From Pseudobacteriovorax sp. (lineage in GTDB: Bacteria; Bdellovibrionota_B; Oligoflexia; Oligoflexales; Oligoflexaceae), in assembly GCA_013215145.1 (NCBI GenBank), contig JABSRP010000030.1:55279-119278 (forward strand): a stretch of DNA of 64,000 nt, in the 5' to 3' direction. The notes beneath the pieces were generated by a model. The model did no database searches. It worked only from the letters and a program-made list of their open reading frames with translations, and was not told where the DNA came from. The first letter of the stretch is position 1, and every line of letters starts with the position of its first letter. Positions 1 to 9,577 of the stretch are shown here, piece by piece. The position numbers and the translations under genes are program-made.

Positions 1-537
1 ATTAAGAACAACGTCAGCAATGACGATCATTCCGAAGGAGGCGGCCTTGGCAATCATCCGCTTGAGCTGCTCTTCATTACCTAATGGTCCATCGATGATA
101 CGATAGTCTACGGGTTGATACCGGCCCCACCAGGGATCTCCATTGCTTAGTTGGGGCGGGGAGATTTGGATGGCACCGAACCCAGCGTTTGCAAGCTGTG
201 GTAAGCTGGCTTCAATCTCCTCAAAGGTGTAGTTAAACATATGGACAATGACGTCCGTGCCTGCCAGACCTTTCGTATCGATGATGGTGTCAATGTCTAG
301 GGTAATATCTGGTTTGATCGGATCCTCCGGGTCATTGGGATCAACAGGCTCGACCGGGAGTAGCGGATCTAACGGTTCAGGTAATGCATCTGGTGCGCCA
401 TCCTTCGGGCCATCGTCTTGATCGCCGCTATCCTTTGGCTGCTCAGCGGGTGGTGTTACTGGCGTTTTTGCCTCTTCAAGACTGCAACCAAAGCCTAGGC
501 TAAGCGTTGCCATCAGTAAAAAAAAGATTAGCTTCAT
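1..537 (-). CDS. Alpha-amylase family (GH13) lipoprotein, N-terminal part
   Basis: The gene starts at 537 and runs off the left edge, leaving 179 codons. It opens with a lipoprotein signal ending LSLGFGC, then a Pro/Asp-rich linker (about residues 20-80). The catalytic barrel follows: VIVHMFNYTFEEIEASLP, FGAIQISPPQ, WWGRYQPVDYRI and IADVVLN. These match the first beta strands of animal/actinobacterial-type alpha-amylases; ADVVLN is conserved region I, cut just before its usual His. The catalytic Asp/Glu residues lie outside the window. Probably an outer-membrane-anchored starch or glycogen hydrolase. The fold call is firm; substrate is inferred. Confidence 0.85.
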   Translation of the reverse strand, partial: MKLIFFLLMATLSLGFGCSLEEAKTPVTPPAEQPKDSGDQDDGPKDGAPDALPEPLDPLLPVEPVDPNDPEDPIKPDITLDIDTIIDTKGLAGTDVIVHMFNYTFEEIEASLPQLANAGFGAIQISPPQLSNGDPWWGRYQPVDYRIIDGPLGNEEQLKRMIAKAASFGMIVIADVVLN

Positions 538-600
538 CGAATTCTCCTTAATTGCTTCCTAAGCGGCAATGCCCATTACCTACTCTCAATACCACATCGA

Positions 601-1845
601 TTACACAAGTAGTCCGTCTATCAGTCCTGCGCCGTCTCCGAAGCCATTCATAGGAACTCCAAGGCTCGTGGCTAGACTAGCCCATAGTGATCCCGTGGTT
701 TTGCCACGACAATCAATCACAGTACCCGAGTTGATGACCCCTTTTCCGCCTAGTAGATAAAAAGGAAGGTCCTCATGGGTATGAGTTGCGCCATTGGCTA
801 CCTCTGTGATCACGCAGACAATAGTATGATCCAGCATCGATCCTGAGCCCAACGGATCCTTACGAGACTTCAGTTGATTCGCCAAAAAGGCGATTTGCTG
901 GTTGAACAATATTTTTTGTTTGGTATGGACATCAGCATTGTTATGAGAGGCCTCATGACTTCGCATGGAACCTTCTCCGGTTTCCACAATCCTTTCGCTC
1001 GTATGATGAGAGATCTGTAAGGTAGCCACATGGGATAGGCCGCAGGCCATAGCATCTACAATGGTTAGCATCTGTCTTTGGATCTTCTCAGCTAATGTTG
1101 ATTCTCTGCCGTTTGGTCCGACTGGGTTTTGGCAAAGTCCAGGCCTATCTGGATTCGGATTGTTTGGGGCTTCATTCCCCTGTTTTCGCTTGATCATGGC
1201 GTTTACTGTTGAGATATGCTGATCGAGTTTTTTCGCTTCTATCGACCCCAGTTTTGTTTTAAGTGATTCCAAATCTTTTTGAGACTGTTTTAATAGCTTA
1301 TAATCAGGGTCTTGAATATTTCTGGGGCTTTGACCGAAAAACTGTTGAAACGATCTACCTAGGTCATCTTCAGCTGGCTTTGCTATCCCACCATGAAAAC
1401 GGGAAATCTTGCGATCTCTCCCTTCACTCGCGTTGCTCTCAACCCCTAAGTGTATGTGAGGATAAAGAACCTGCCCAGAGAGCGCTTCGGCGAGAACTAC
1501 ATCGATTGAAGCCGAAGCGTTATGGGTTCCTGTTAAAAGACGATCCACACCTTCCGGATGAGATCCCGGTCTTGGATCATGGAGATTCAGTCCTCGAAAC
1601 AGGGTAAGATGCTCTCGGAATGGGGATAAGGGTTTCAGACTTTCACTTAGATTATTGACCGCATCTGTATGCCAGCGATGGGGAACAACGCCATCAGGAT
1701 GGTAGACAAAAATAATACGATTTGCCTTGCTGGCTGCCATAGCGAGATTTCTTTGAAATAGCAATTGAGACAAGAATAATGCTGCTGTTCCGTAAAATGT
1801 GTGCCCTAAGATTTGGCGACGGGTTTTGTTTATTTGTGTACTCAT
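601..1845 (-). CDS. DUF1552 family exported protein
   Basis: 414 residues. The N-terminus (KTRRQILGHTFYGTAALFLSQLLF) is a twin-arginine-type signal. The mature part has DUF1552 landmarks: RIIFVYHPDGVVPHRWH near residue 42, a conserved LFRGLNLHDP, and a C-terminal half with HTHEDLPFYLLGG and SLWASLATSLGVP. DUF1552 proteins are almost always encoded beside DUF1592-type cytochromes, as here: the upstream gene ends 2 bp before this start. The biochemical function of the family is not established. A TTTAGGAG ribosome site precedes the ATG. Cell location is inferred to be periplasmic after Tat export. Confidence 0.9.
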   Translation of the reverse strand: MSTQINKTRRQILGHTFYGTAALFLSQLLFQRNLAMAASKANRIIFVYHPDGVVPHRWHTDAVNNLSESLKPLSPFREHLTLFRGLNLHDPRPGSHPEGVDRLLTGTHNASASIDVVLAEALSGQVLYPHIHLGVESNASEGRDRKISRFHGGIAKPAEDDLGRSFQQFFGQSPRNIQDPDYKLLKQSQKDLESLKTKLGSIEAKKLDQHISTVNAMIKRKQGNEAPNNPNPDRPGLCQNPVGPNGRESTLAEKIQRQMLTIVDAMACGLSHVATLQISHHTSERIVETGEGSMRSHEASHNNADVHTKQKILFNQQIAFLANQLKSRKDPLGSGSMLDHTIVCVITEVANGATHTHEDLPFYLLGGKGVINSGTVIDCRGKTTGSLWASLATSLGVPMNGFGDGAGLIDGLLV

Positions 1846-1847
1846 GA

Positions 1848-3728
1848 TTATCTCCTAAAAAGAAAGCTGGAGGTTTGAGTCATCTCGATCATGAGATCTT
1901 GGATGGATTGTTTACCATCGGCAAATCTTGCACTAGTTTTGTTGACCCCACACACCTCACTGGCATTAGCGCTGACGCCTCTTGAAAACCGATAAAACTG
2001 CAAGGCAAAACACTGCTTTGCCTTGGGGCTCTCGGCGATGAGATGGCTCAGCTCGGCAGACCCAGTAAAAGCGTACTCGACACTTGGGTTAGCGCCCAGA
2101 TTCTCAAGATTGATTAAAACTCCCGCGGTATCGATAGGTTTGCCATTTTCGATAGCTCGGAATCTACCGAACTCGTCGAAGGATTCCATTCCAAAACCGA
2201 TAGCATCAATGAGTTTGTGACAGTCGCGGCAGCTGGGGTCCGCATTGTGCCTGGCAAATCGTTCTCTCGTGCTTAGGCTAGGATTTGGCGGTGGGACATT
2301 GACATCGGCGTCGGGAGGAGGATCCGGTAGCTTTTGGCATAAGATTCTATCCCGCACAAATAAACCGCGTCGGATAGGGGATGTCTGATCTGGGTAGCTA
2401 GTAGATACCAGAACACTACCGTGACCAAGAAGCCCTCGTCTGTCATCCCTAAGGCTTATAATCTCGTAACGATCTGATCCAGGGTGATTGAGACCGTAGT
2501 AGCCTGCGAGTCGACTATTGATCATAGTGACGTCAGAAGAGAACAGATCGGCAAAGCCTAGGCCTTTTTCGTGAAATGCCACATGGTTGAAGAAGGCTTT
2601 GGTTTCGTTAAGCATATCTTCCTTTAACGATGACGAAAGGATACTCGGGTCCGCCTTACTTTGACTTATTTTATCAACCTGAAGCCACTCCACAGCAAAT
2701 TGTGCTGTCATACGCTTGGCCTCTGGCAATGTCATGAGTCTTGCTGCCTGGGATTTGATGACCTCTGGCCGCAGAAGCTCGCCGCTTGCTGCCAAAGCAA
2801 GAAGCTGAGCATCAGGCGTGGTCTCCAGAAACATATAAGAAAGTGCAGTAGCGACTTCATAGGAATCAAGCTGATATACGCCGTCGGTTGTTTCTGTCCC
2901 AATCTCCGATCGATACAAAAAATTTGGTGATATGAGCATAGCCTTCAAGGCCATGGCAACCCCATCTTCGGCAGCTAGCTTTCCGTAAGCGCTTTTTTCT
3001 TCGAGGGTAAGAGGCCGTCTAAATACTTTCAGGGCAAAAGTATCCAAGAAACAGCGTGGATTTTGGTGGATATCACAGGCAACAACGGCGGGTAAGTCAG
3101 CTGTATTCACGACGTTGTGGGCTGCCGCTAACCAGTCCTCCATCTTTCGCTCGGTGGCCACTGCTTGGCTATGGTTTGTGGAAAATCCAAGAACCCTAGT
3201 TTCCGGCGGAAATGTAGCAGGCACGAAATCATAGCCTAGTTGGAACAAATCACGAACCGTATGCAAGTACTCGCGGTTTGTTAGCATCCTTAAGGCTCGT
3301 TGTCCCAAGTCTCTAGAGCTATCATCGCACCTAGATTTGTCCGAGAAAAACTCGAGACTCATAAAAGCCGTAATCGCTTCAGCACAGTCCTTACCGCAGA
3401 TCTGTGGGTTGTTTGGCGGCATGCTGCTGCTGATTTTTTCGCTTAAGGACTCGAGGCTTCCACAGGATAAGCAAGCGCTTTGGTCATTCAGTTGGCCTGC
3501 GACGCCACCTTCGCCATTGACCCCGTGGCAGCTGGCGCAGTTTTCTGAATAAAGCTTGGCTCCACGGTCCACCAGAAGAGGTAGCGGCACCGTATCAGTT
3601 GGAGGAGTCTCTGATGTAGGAGGATCAGGCTCCTTCTCGCTTGGTTTGAGACAAGAGTTTAGTAATAAAACAAGACAAGCAATCAGAAATGCTGGTGTGC
3701 GGGTGCGCCAGGCGCGTACCAATCTCAT
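1848..3728 (-). CDS. DUF1592/DUF1588/DUF1585 cytochrome c lipoprotein
   Basis: 626 residues with a lipoprotein signal ending in LLLNSC. A c-type heme motif CASCHG lies in GAKLYSENCASCHGVNGEGG near residue 55-75, with CLSCGSL after it. The order then matches the PSD-type multidomain family: DUF1587/1595-like region, DUF1592 (about 290-420), DUF1588 (TSPIRRGLFVRDRILCQ, then CRDCHKLIDAIGFGMESFD) and a DUF1585 C-terminus. The partner DUF1552 gene follows with a 2-bp gap, so they form an operon. Probably an exported redox complex. Electron donor and acceptor cannot be read from sequence. Confidence 0.9.
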   Translation of the reverse strand: MRLVRAWRTRTPAFLIACLVLLLNSCLKPSEKEPDPPTSETPPTDTVPLPLLVDRGAKLYSENCASCHGVNGEGGVAGQLNDQSACLSCGSLESLSEKISSSMPPNNPQICGKDCAEAITAFMSLEFFSDKSRCDDSSRDLGQRALRMLTNREYLHTVRDLFQLGYDFVPATFPPETRVLGFSTNHSQAVATERKMEDWLAAAHNVVNTADLPAVVACDIHQNPRCFLDTFALKVFRRPLTLEEKSAYGKLAAEDGVAMALKAMLISPNFLYRSEIGTETTDGVYQLDSYEVATALSYMFLETTPDAQLLALAASGELLRPEVIKSQAARLMTLPEAKRMTAQFAVEWLQVDKISQSKADPSILSSSLKEDMLNETKAFFNHVAFHEKGLGFADLFSSDVTMINSRLAGYYGLNHPGSDRYEIISLRDDRRGLLGHGSVLVSTSYPDQTSPIRRGLFVRDRILCQKLPDPPPDADVNVPPPNPSLSTRERFARHNADPSCRDCHKLIDAIGFGMESFDEFGRFRAIENGKPIDTAGVLINLENLGANPSVEYAFTGSAELSHLIAESPKAKQCFALQFYRFSRGVSANASEVCGVNKTSARFADGKQSIQDLMIEMTQTSSFLFRR

Positions 3729-4070
3729 GAGGGAATCCTTATTCTGCTTTCGATATAAGCCTTTAGAATGAGTTTTTGCCGCGACTCTCAGGCTTGCTCA
3801 AGTATCGTTTGCGTCAATCGTGCTAGGTTTAGATATAGTTTTTTTACTAGAATAAATCAGCTGCTTACCAGTGGTCACGCAGTTTTTAAGTAGTCAGAAT
3901 AGTAAATATGACCGGAATGCTAATGATTACTGTTTGGTTCTACCGACGTCAAATTTGTTTGGATTGGTAGAGGATGGTCACGTGGGTACCATCGTATTTC
4001 AGAAGGTCGAATCGTCTAATCAACATGAATGATGATGAAAGAGGTAAGGAAGCTTTGACGACTTTATGCT
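3729..4070. other. Intergenic region without a recognised gene
   Basis: About 340 bp, AT-rich, between the start of the DUF1592 gene and the stop of the GH13 gene. It should hold the promoter of the DUF1592/DUF1552 operon and the 3' end of the amylase transcript. I see no convincing ORF, RNA or clear terminator hairpin. Confidence 0.5.
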
Positions 4071-5438
4071 TTATGGTCCTTTGTGTATGACTTGGTAGCC
4101 CCAAGGTCCTAGGTTTATTATATCATGGTCTCCATTTAGCTTGAGGCTTTCGCCATGCGCTTCCAGCACGGGACGATAGGTGCCTTTATAGGAATGTGGC
4201 TTTAACTTTATTTGAGTTGCCTTTGGCGAGAGATTAAAAAAGCCGAGCCGTGTGACCTGATCTTTCGTAAGGGAAAAAGCGAGTACATCTTTATTGCGAT
4301 TGCTGTCGAGCCATTGAAATGTTGCCGGCTTGTCTTTAGTATGGAGGCCTTTAAATCGCTGTCGCAAGGTAATCAGTCCTTGGTAAAACCTCTGCTCGGA
4401 AACATCCTTCCACTCCATGGGGTCTTTCTCAAAAAAAGCTAACCGGCGTCTGAGTCCCGCTTCCTGACCGCCTAATATCAATGGGGTTCCAGGTAACACA
4501 AAGCTAAGAACTGCAAACGAATGGCTTGCCTTTCCTAGTCTCTCGATAGTATGACCTTCCCAGGAGTTTAAATCATGATTAGAGGTATACCTCAGCACCC
4601 GTTGCAGATTCTTAGTCGTGAGATTAGTCATCTCTTTTCTTAGGTAGGATCTTAAATCATCAGCATCCTTGTGTCCTTGAGCAATAGCCTCAGTGATGGA
4701 GTAGTAGCGAAACCCGTAGTAACTATCGAATCCACTAGCAATAAGGCTATGATCGTCAGCTTCGGCTAGGAAATATAGTTTTTTTATTTTGCGTAGTTGA
4801 CCAATGGCTTCCGTCCAAAATGAGGCTGGAACACCCCAAGCGACATCGCAGCGAAACCCGTCTATATGAGTCGTCTCGACCCAGAATCTCATGGCATCGA
4901 TCATGTACTTCCACAAACCTTTATCATCGTAGTTGAAATCTGCGACATCCGTCCAGTCAGTATCGGGGGGGTGTATGATGCTTCCTGTAAGAGACTTAGT
5001 ATACCATTGAGGATGCGATTTTATCAGTTTGTTGTCCCAAGCCGAATGATTTGGGACCCAATCCAAAATAACTGAAAGGCCAAGTCCATGAGCTTTTTTT
5101 ACAAAGGCTTTGAAATCCTCCATGGTGCCGAACTCTGGGTTCACCTGATAGTAGTCTTTCACAGAATAGGGGCTTCCTAACGTACCTTTTCTTTTCTCCT
5201 TACCGATAGGGTGGATCGGCATGAGCCAAAGTATGTCAACACCAAGGTTTTTTAACCTCTCAAGGTGGGTCGCGGCTGCTCTAAAGCTTCCCTCCTTAGT
5301 GAATTGCCTCACATTGACTTCGTATATGACAGGGCTTTTGGTCCAGCGTTTACCGTCATCTGCATAGGCCGTCTGCCTAGCGCAGATGAAGACCAGGTTG
5401 AAGCATAATATCATGAGAGCGGCGCATTGAGACTTCAT
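4071..5438 (-). CDS. Secreted alpha-amylase family glycosidase (GH13)
   Basis: 455 residues from the ATG at 5438, chosen because a signal peptide (MKSQCAALMILCFNLVFICA) begins there; the frame is open further upstream only to a TTG without a ribosome site. GH13 conserved regions are intact: region I DWVPNH, region II GFRCDVAW (nucleophile Asp), region III FLAEADDH (acid/base Glu), region IV TSNHDLNSW. The C-terminus is a short beta domain. Small exported enzyme for alpha-glucan or maltodextrin breakdown. The S9 peptidase gene upstream on the same strand ends 76 bp before this start, so they may be cotranscribed. Exact substrate is inferred. Confidence 0.9.
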   Translation of the reverse strand: MKSQCAALMILCFNLVFICARQTAYADDGKRWTKSPVIYEVNVRQFTKEGSFRAAATHLERLKNLGVDILWLMPIHPIGKEKRKGTLGSPYSVKDYYQVNPEFGTMEDFKAFVKKAHGLGLSVILDWVPNHSAWDNKLIKSHPQWYTKSLTGSIIHPPDTDWTDVADFNYDDKGLWKYMIDAMRFWVETTHIDGFRCDVAWGVPASFWTEAIGQLRKIKKLYFLAEADDHSLIASGFDSYYGFRYYSITEAIAQGHKDADDLRSYLRKEMTNLTTKNLQRVLRYTSNHDLNSWEGHTIERLGKASHSFAVLSFVLPGTPLILGGQEAGLRRRLAFFEKDPMEWKDVSEQRFYQGLITLRQRFKGLHTKDKPATFQWLDSNRNKDVLAFSLTKDQVTRLGFFNLSPKATQIKLKPHSYKGTYRPVLEAHGESLKLNGDHDIINLGPWGYQVIHKGP

Positions 5439-5514
5439 AAATAGGACCTTGTCGAAACAGTATTGATTTTTGAAAACGGAATGTGACTCTATACTTACCA
5501 ATCAAAAGAGTCGA

Positions 5515-7422
5515 CTATCGCTGTCGATTGAGAAATTGAATCGTGCCTTCCATAATTTTTTGCCAGCTTTCGGTTTTGCTAATGCTGTGTCCCTCACCCT
5601 TGAGTACTTCGTAAGTCACAGGTATGCGATTTCGTTTTAATTTCGCGACAAATTGATCCATCTCGGCTTGCACTGTTCTTATATCATTTTCAGCCTGGTA
5701 GATTAGCAAGGGTGTCCGTATATTTTCAGCATGAAAGTAAGGTGAACGCTCCCTGTATAGCTCTTTATCTTTCACAGGATCACCTACCTCCGAAATAAAT
5801 TCTCCTTGCCACGCTGGATCTTTGGGTATCGATTCCATAAAGGTTTCAAGATTAGCCAAGGCAACCATGGCCACGGCTCCGCGAAACGCCTTTGGATACT
5901 GCGTGATGGCGGAAAGCACGGAAAAACCGCCAAAACTGGCACCCACAATAAATATTTGTTCCTTATTTACATAGGGTAGTTTTGAAATCGCCTTCTTTCC
6001 CCAGATGAGGTCTTTAATGTGCCCCCCACCCCAATCGCGGTCATTGAGGGTTTCAAACTTCTTACCGTAACCGGTGGATCCGCGAAAATTGGGAGCAAAG
6101 ACGACGAAACCTTGTGCCGTCCAGTACTGAAAGAATGGATGGAATTGGTGAGACTCATAATGATCAGGACCGCCGTGGGGCCACAGAATCACCGGTCTTT
6201 TGATGGGTGCCTTTAGCCAGGAATCGTGAGCATAGATGATTCCATGGATGCTTAAACCATCGAAGCTTTTGTAATCAAAATCATAGGAGGATGCAAAATC
6301 GCTGTCTTTTATTTTGGAAACATTGAGTTGGGAGATTGCTTGGAGACGGGCATCACCTGATGCGTTTAGGGGGAACATATAAAAATTTCCTGGGTCATTG
6401 GATTTTGACACGCGCATAATAGCGTTTTGGCTCTTAGGTACGACAGTGAACTGAGACTGAACACTCCTCGGCGGAAATTTTATTCCAAGAGGCTTTTCGA
6501 AGATACCTCGGTAAAGTTGGTATTGCTCTTGGCCCCGACTTTGGCTTGAGACCAAAGTAATATCGCCTTCGGGACTATAGCTGCAACTAAAGTCGGCATG
6601 CTTGGAAGTTTTTTGCCACTGTATACCTGCGCTAGGATTGTCTAAAGGCAACGCCGCACAACCCATGCGGTCGCGATCTTTGTTGCTATCAAAGAATAAT
6701 CGCTTTTCATCATCGCTAAAGAATTGAGGTATATATGTGGTATTATTGTCGTCTAATAATTTGACCAAGGATTTTTTTTTGTTATCCAATAAGTGAATAT
6801 TGGTTTCGGCATTATTCTTAAACTCTAGAAGAGCTGCATACCTACCATGTTTTGAGATGGCGGCTGCGTGAAAACTCGTGGTCCCCTGGGTGAGCGTCTG
6901 GTATTGATTGCTGCCCGCAATATCAACTTTATAAAGGTTCAAATAGCGTTTGTTTTTGTGGTTGGATAGTACATAAAGGCTTTTTTCATCGCTACCAAAG
7001 TCCACTGGTACCCCCTGGTATCCATCTTGACCGAAGACGAGGCGCCTTGTTTTTGTCGATAAGTTCACTTCGAATATTTTTGTATTCTCATCACCACCCT
7101 TGTCTAGCGTGATGAAAATACGACGAGCCGATGGGTCAGAAAAGGCATGTTTAATAGTCTGTCCAGCATCGTACTCAAGGGTAAATGATTGTTTCCCATG
7201 GTCGAGGCGGTAGAGTTTTGGATAGGCATCATTGCCAATGTTCATGACGATTAGGGAGTCTTGGCCTCCTGGAAGCGGAATGATTTGACCGCGGGGGCTT
7301 AAGACCTTGCGAAACTCCAGGAAATCAAATGTGGCTGATGATTGAACGTCAGGTTTTTTCTCACTAGTGACGCAACCAGTTAGTAGGACCGATAAACAGG
7401 AAATCAAAAGGAACATCTTCAT
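5515..7422 (-). CDS. S9 family prolyl oligopeptidase-like lipoprotein
   Basis: 635 residues from the ATG at 7422, which has GAGG six bases upstream; the TTG four codons earlier is less likely. Lipoprotein signal ends LSVLLTGC. Residues about 30-370 form a WD40-like beta-propeller, followed by the alpha/beta-hydrolase peptidase domain: LWPHGGPDHYESHQF, FVVFAPNFRGSTGYG, nucleophile Ser in GASFGGFS, Asp in ENDIRT and His in GEGHSISK. The full triad is present, so the enzyme should be active. Family members cleave short peptides or act as dipeptidyl/acylaminoacyl peptidases; which one is unknown. Confidence 0.93.
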   Translation of the reverse strand: MKMFLLISCLSVLLTGCVTSEKKPDVQSSATFDFLEFRKVLSPRGQIIPLPGGQDSLIVMNIGNDAYPKLYRLDHGKQSFTLEYDAGQTIKHAFSDPSARRIFITLDKGGDENTKIFEVNLSTKTRRLVFGQDGYQGVPVDFGSDEKSLYVLSNHKNKRYLNLYKVDIAGSNQYQTLTQGTTSFHAAAISKHGRYAALLEFKNNAETNIHLLDNKKKSLVKLLDDNNTTYIPQFFSDDEKRLFFDSNKDRDRMGCAALPLDNPSAGIQWQKTSKHADFSCSYSPEGDITLVSSQSRGQEQYQLYRGIFEKPLGIKFPPRSVQSQFTVVPKSQNAIMRVSKSNDPGNFYMFPLNASGDARLQAISQLNVSKIKDSDFASSYDFDYKSFDGLSIHGIIYAHDSWLKAPIKRPVILWPHGGPDHYESHQFHPFFQYWTAQGFVVFAPNFRGSTGYGKKFETLNDRDWGGGHIKDLIWGKKAISKLPYVNKEQIFIVGASFGGFSVLSAITQYPKAFRGAVAMVALANLETFMESIPKDPAWQGEFISEVGDPVKDKELYRERSPYFHAENIRTPLLIYQAENDIRTVQAEMDQFVAKLKRNRIPVTYEVLKGEGHSISKTESWQKIMEGTIQFLNRQR

Positions 7423-7628
7423 AGAAAGCCTCAAATTGATGAAACCAAAATGTGACGCCAGCGGAGAAGCATAGGGTGGATTCTAGTCAAAGACAAGTGA
7501 ATCATGGGGGAAATGGAGCCATAAACCAGCGTCCCCTAGTTGATGAAAAGGATGGGGACGTACCTCCATCCGAAAAGTGGGGTCTCACAGGGGATTAGCT
7601 GTGATATATAAGTAGTTTTGCGTCCCAG

Positions 7629-7814
7629 CTAATCCTTCGTTTCTGTATCAAGATCTTCGATATCCCCGCTTGATTGCATACCCTTGAGTCTTAGCTCAAC
7701 CTGCTGTAGGTGGGCTTCGGAAATATAGCCAGACTCGCGTCTAGCTGCCTCGATCATACGTTCAGTATCTTGGAAATCTTTATGTTTATTAAACTCTACA
7801 CAGATGATGCACAT
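7629..7814 (-). CDS. Small conserved protein with CIICVE motif
   Basis: 61 residues starting MCIICVEFNKHKDF. The start at 7814 is preferred because GGAGG lies five bases upstream; the ATG four codons earlier overlaps that ribosome site. The rest is a charged helix ending DIEDLDTETKD. No signal peptide. Short proteins starting MCI(V/I)C(I/V)E are, to my recollection, common in Bdellovibrio relatives. The CxxC could bind a metal, but no function is known. Confidence 0.65.
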   Translation of the reverse strand: MCIICVEFNKHKDFQDTERMIEAARRESGYISEAHLQQVELRLKGMQSSGDIEDLDTETKD

Positions 7815-8119
7815 GGGGGCCTCCATTTTTTAGTTGCCCGCATTTTAACATGAAAGCTATGGCTTTCTGCTAAGCAGAAGGTCATTTTGGCTTTTTGTTG
7901 AATATCAACGTCGTTGCAACAAGAGTTGGCAATAGTCTATGGTCGTGATTTAGAAGTTGGGATCGTGCAGACAGGCATGAGACTTTGGCGAAGTAAGGCT
8001 GGTTAGGTCATCCAGTGAGGGCTTTAAGAGTCTCTATAATGAAAAAAAGCAAACCGAAACCTTCCGACTCGCCCCCGAACTCAATAAAAAAGATGCGTCC
8101 TAGCTAACCTAACCCTAAA

Positions 8120-8133
8120 TGCAAATATTTGCA
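8120..8133. promoter_or_regulatory. Candidate Fur-family operator (14-bp palindrome)
   Basis: TGCAAATATTTGCA is a perfect palindrome about 20 bp past the stop codon of the Fur-family gene. It shares the core TGCAA-N4-TTGCA with the palindrome just upstream of the same gene (8640-8657). It may serve a transcript starting in the 7815-8119 gap, which feeds the small CIICVE gene. The remainder of that gap has no recognised gene. Confidence 0.5.
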
Positions 8134-8151
8134 ATAAGACTTTGCTTCGGA

Positions 8152-8604
8152 TTACGAAGATGCAGCGCAAGCAGCGCAGATCCCAGTGACTTCGGTGACA
8201 GAAGATTCCACCTTAAAAGCCTGTGGGCCTTCTGAATGGTTAGCGGTGGGTTTCTTGACCTCAACCAATTCTTGCGTCATGTCGCATTTTTTGCAGCGGA
8301 ATATCGTGTGGACAGCGTGATCGTCACAATGAAGTTTGCTACAGGCAACAAATTTGCCATGGCTTCCCACTGGGTGAAGTAGATCGCAGTCAGAGAATAT
8401 CTGAAAATTTCGATATACCGTGGCAAAGTCAACATTTGATTTTTTAGAAACTAGATCGTGGACATCTTTCGGCCCAAAAGGCTTCTCAAAACCTGAAATA
8501 ACGTTGGCAATATATTCACGGGTTTTGGTGCGCTTAAAGCCTTTAGAGGCAAGGATCTCAATACAAGACTTTGCGTAGTCTTGCGAGGCGTTGCTATCAG
8601 TCAT
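8152..8604 (-). CDS. Fur family transcriptional regulator
   Basis: 150 residues from MTDSNASQDYAKSC; an ATG nine codons upstream (8631) is also possible. The N-terminal winged helix (about 15-85) includes GFKRTKTREYIANVI and VDFATVYRNFQIF, the Fur recognition helix. The C-terminal domain keeps two structural zinc CxxC pairs (CKKC, CAAC) and the metal-binding stretch HCDDHAVHTIF. Sequence alone does not decide between iron (Fur), zinc (Zur) and peroxide (PerR) sensing. A matching palindrome lies just upstream, suggesting autoregulation. Confidence 0.92.
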   Translation of the reverse strand: MTDSNASQDYAKSCIEILASKGFKRTKTREYIANVISGFEKPFGPKDVHDLVSKKSNVDFATVYRNFQIFSDCDLLHPVGSHGKFVACSKLHCDDHAVHTIFRCKKCDMTQELVEVKKPTANHSEGPQAFKVESSVTEVTGICAACAASS

Positions 8605-8639
8605 AAAACACCGAATTCCTAATCCAATCATAGCCCGCT

Positions 8640-8657
8640 AATGCAAGTAATTGCATT
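8640..8657. promoter_or_regulatory. Candidate Fur-family autoregulatory operator
   Basis: AATGCAA-GTAA-TTGCATT has perfect 7-bp arms and lies 36-53 bp upstream of the chosen start of the Fur-family gene. The core TGCAA-N4-TTGCA is repeated at 8120-8133 on the other side of the gene. Position and symmetry suit binding of a dimeric Fur-family repressor. Confidence 0.6.
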
Positions 8658-8853
8658 TAAGTATAGATAAGATATAACAGATAAGAGTCGCTAGTGAAAT
8701 AGATTTATTCGATGTATTAGTGTGTATTTGTGGCAGGTGTAAATGACGTTCTAAATTTATTCATGATCTGCAACTCGTTAGTATGCCTTAGGTAAGGTTA
8801 AGACCCAACATCCTGTCAGGTCCAGATAGCCAACTGAAAGTAGGTCGTGAGGT

Positions 8854-9351
8854 CTAGTTGATCTCGCAGTGCTCAAAACGCTTCGACCAGAAGTTGCCTG
8901 GCCCATTTTGCACTAGCGTAGGTCTTCTTCCGAACTCTTTACGCTCGACTCGTTCCAGGGTTATGCCATCTTTTACGAAATCGAAGGTAACGCGGTATTG
9001 TGGTCGGACGTGCTGAAACGAAGTCACAAACTCTCTATATTGGCTATCATAGACTAGGTCTTTGATGATGACTTTATTCTCTTCAGCCTTGTAGGCTTTC
9101 GCCAAACCAGGAAGGCCCCCAATTTGCGTTGCTGAGTCGCCAGTGATCACGACTTGGTAGCGGTTGCCAGTCAGCGGAGCGCCTATGGTTTGAAATTGTA
9201 AAAATACATCGTCAACGACAACATCGTAGTCACAGCCGCCGACCTTTTCGATCGATATAATCTGGTCTGCCATAGCACTTTGGCAAAGTAAAAGCAGTCC
9301 AGTTGCGCTCGCGACGCAAGTTCGAGTGATCGATTTCCGTAGATGTTTCAT
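8854..9351 (-). CDS. Secreted protein of unknown function
   Basis: 165 residues. N-terminal signal peptide (basic KHLRKSITR, then a hydrophobic run to QSAMA). The mature part is mostly beta strand-like, with two Cys residues (GGCDYDVVVDD near the start, FEHCEIN at the end) that could form a disulfide. AGGAAACTATT precedes the ATG. I do not recognise the family. It stands alone between the Fur gene and the AbgT gene on the same strand. Confidence 0.7.
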   Translation of the reverse strand: MKHLRKSITRTCVASATGLLLLCQSAMADQIISIEKVGGCDYDVVVDDVFLQFQTIGAPLTGNRYQVVITGDSATQIGGLPGLAKAYKAEENKVIIKDLVYDSQYREFVTSFQHVRPQYRVTFDFVKDGITLERVERKEFGRRPTLVQNGPGNFWSKRFEHCEIN

Positions 9352-9541
9352 AATAGTTTCCTATAGGTATTGTTAGTGTGCGGCTCGTTGTACCACGGAT
9401 CGGTTGTTTCTTACTTAGCTGGGATCTTCTTTCACTTGGTTCAAAGATTCACCAGTAGTGCGACCGTGAATCATAAAGAAAATTGATGGCCTAGAAGTTG
9501 GGTTGGCGGAGTCGTGTGGGCTTGGTTTTATTTTTTGATCA

Positions 9542-9562
9542 CCGGGGCTAGGATTGCCCCGG
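9542..9562. repeat. GC-rich inverted repeat after the AbgT gene
   Basis: CCGGGGC and GCCCCGG arms of 7 bp with a 7-base loop, 16 bp past the stop of the transporter gene. It could end that transcript, but on the minus strand it is followed by A-rich rather than T-rich sequence, so it is not a standard intrinsic terminator. Confidence 0.35.
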
Positions 9563-9577
9563 CTATCAGTAGAGTGC

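Noticed and set aside
569..760. Short plus-strand frame opposite the DUF1552 gene
   Set aside because: Antisense shadow of a well-supported gene, no ribosome site or motif.
9542..9562. Intrinsic terminator of the AbgT gene
   Set aside because: The stem is good but no T run follows on the minus strand; listed only as an inverted repeat.
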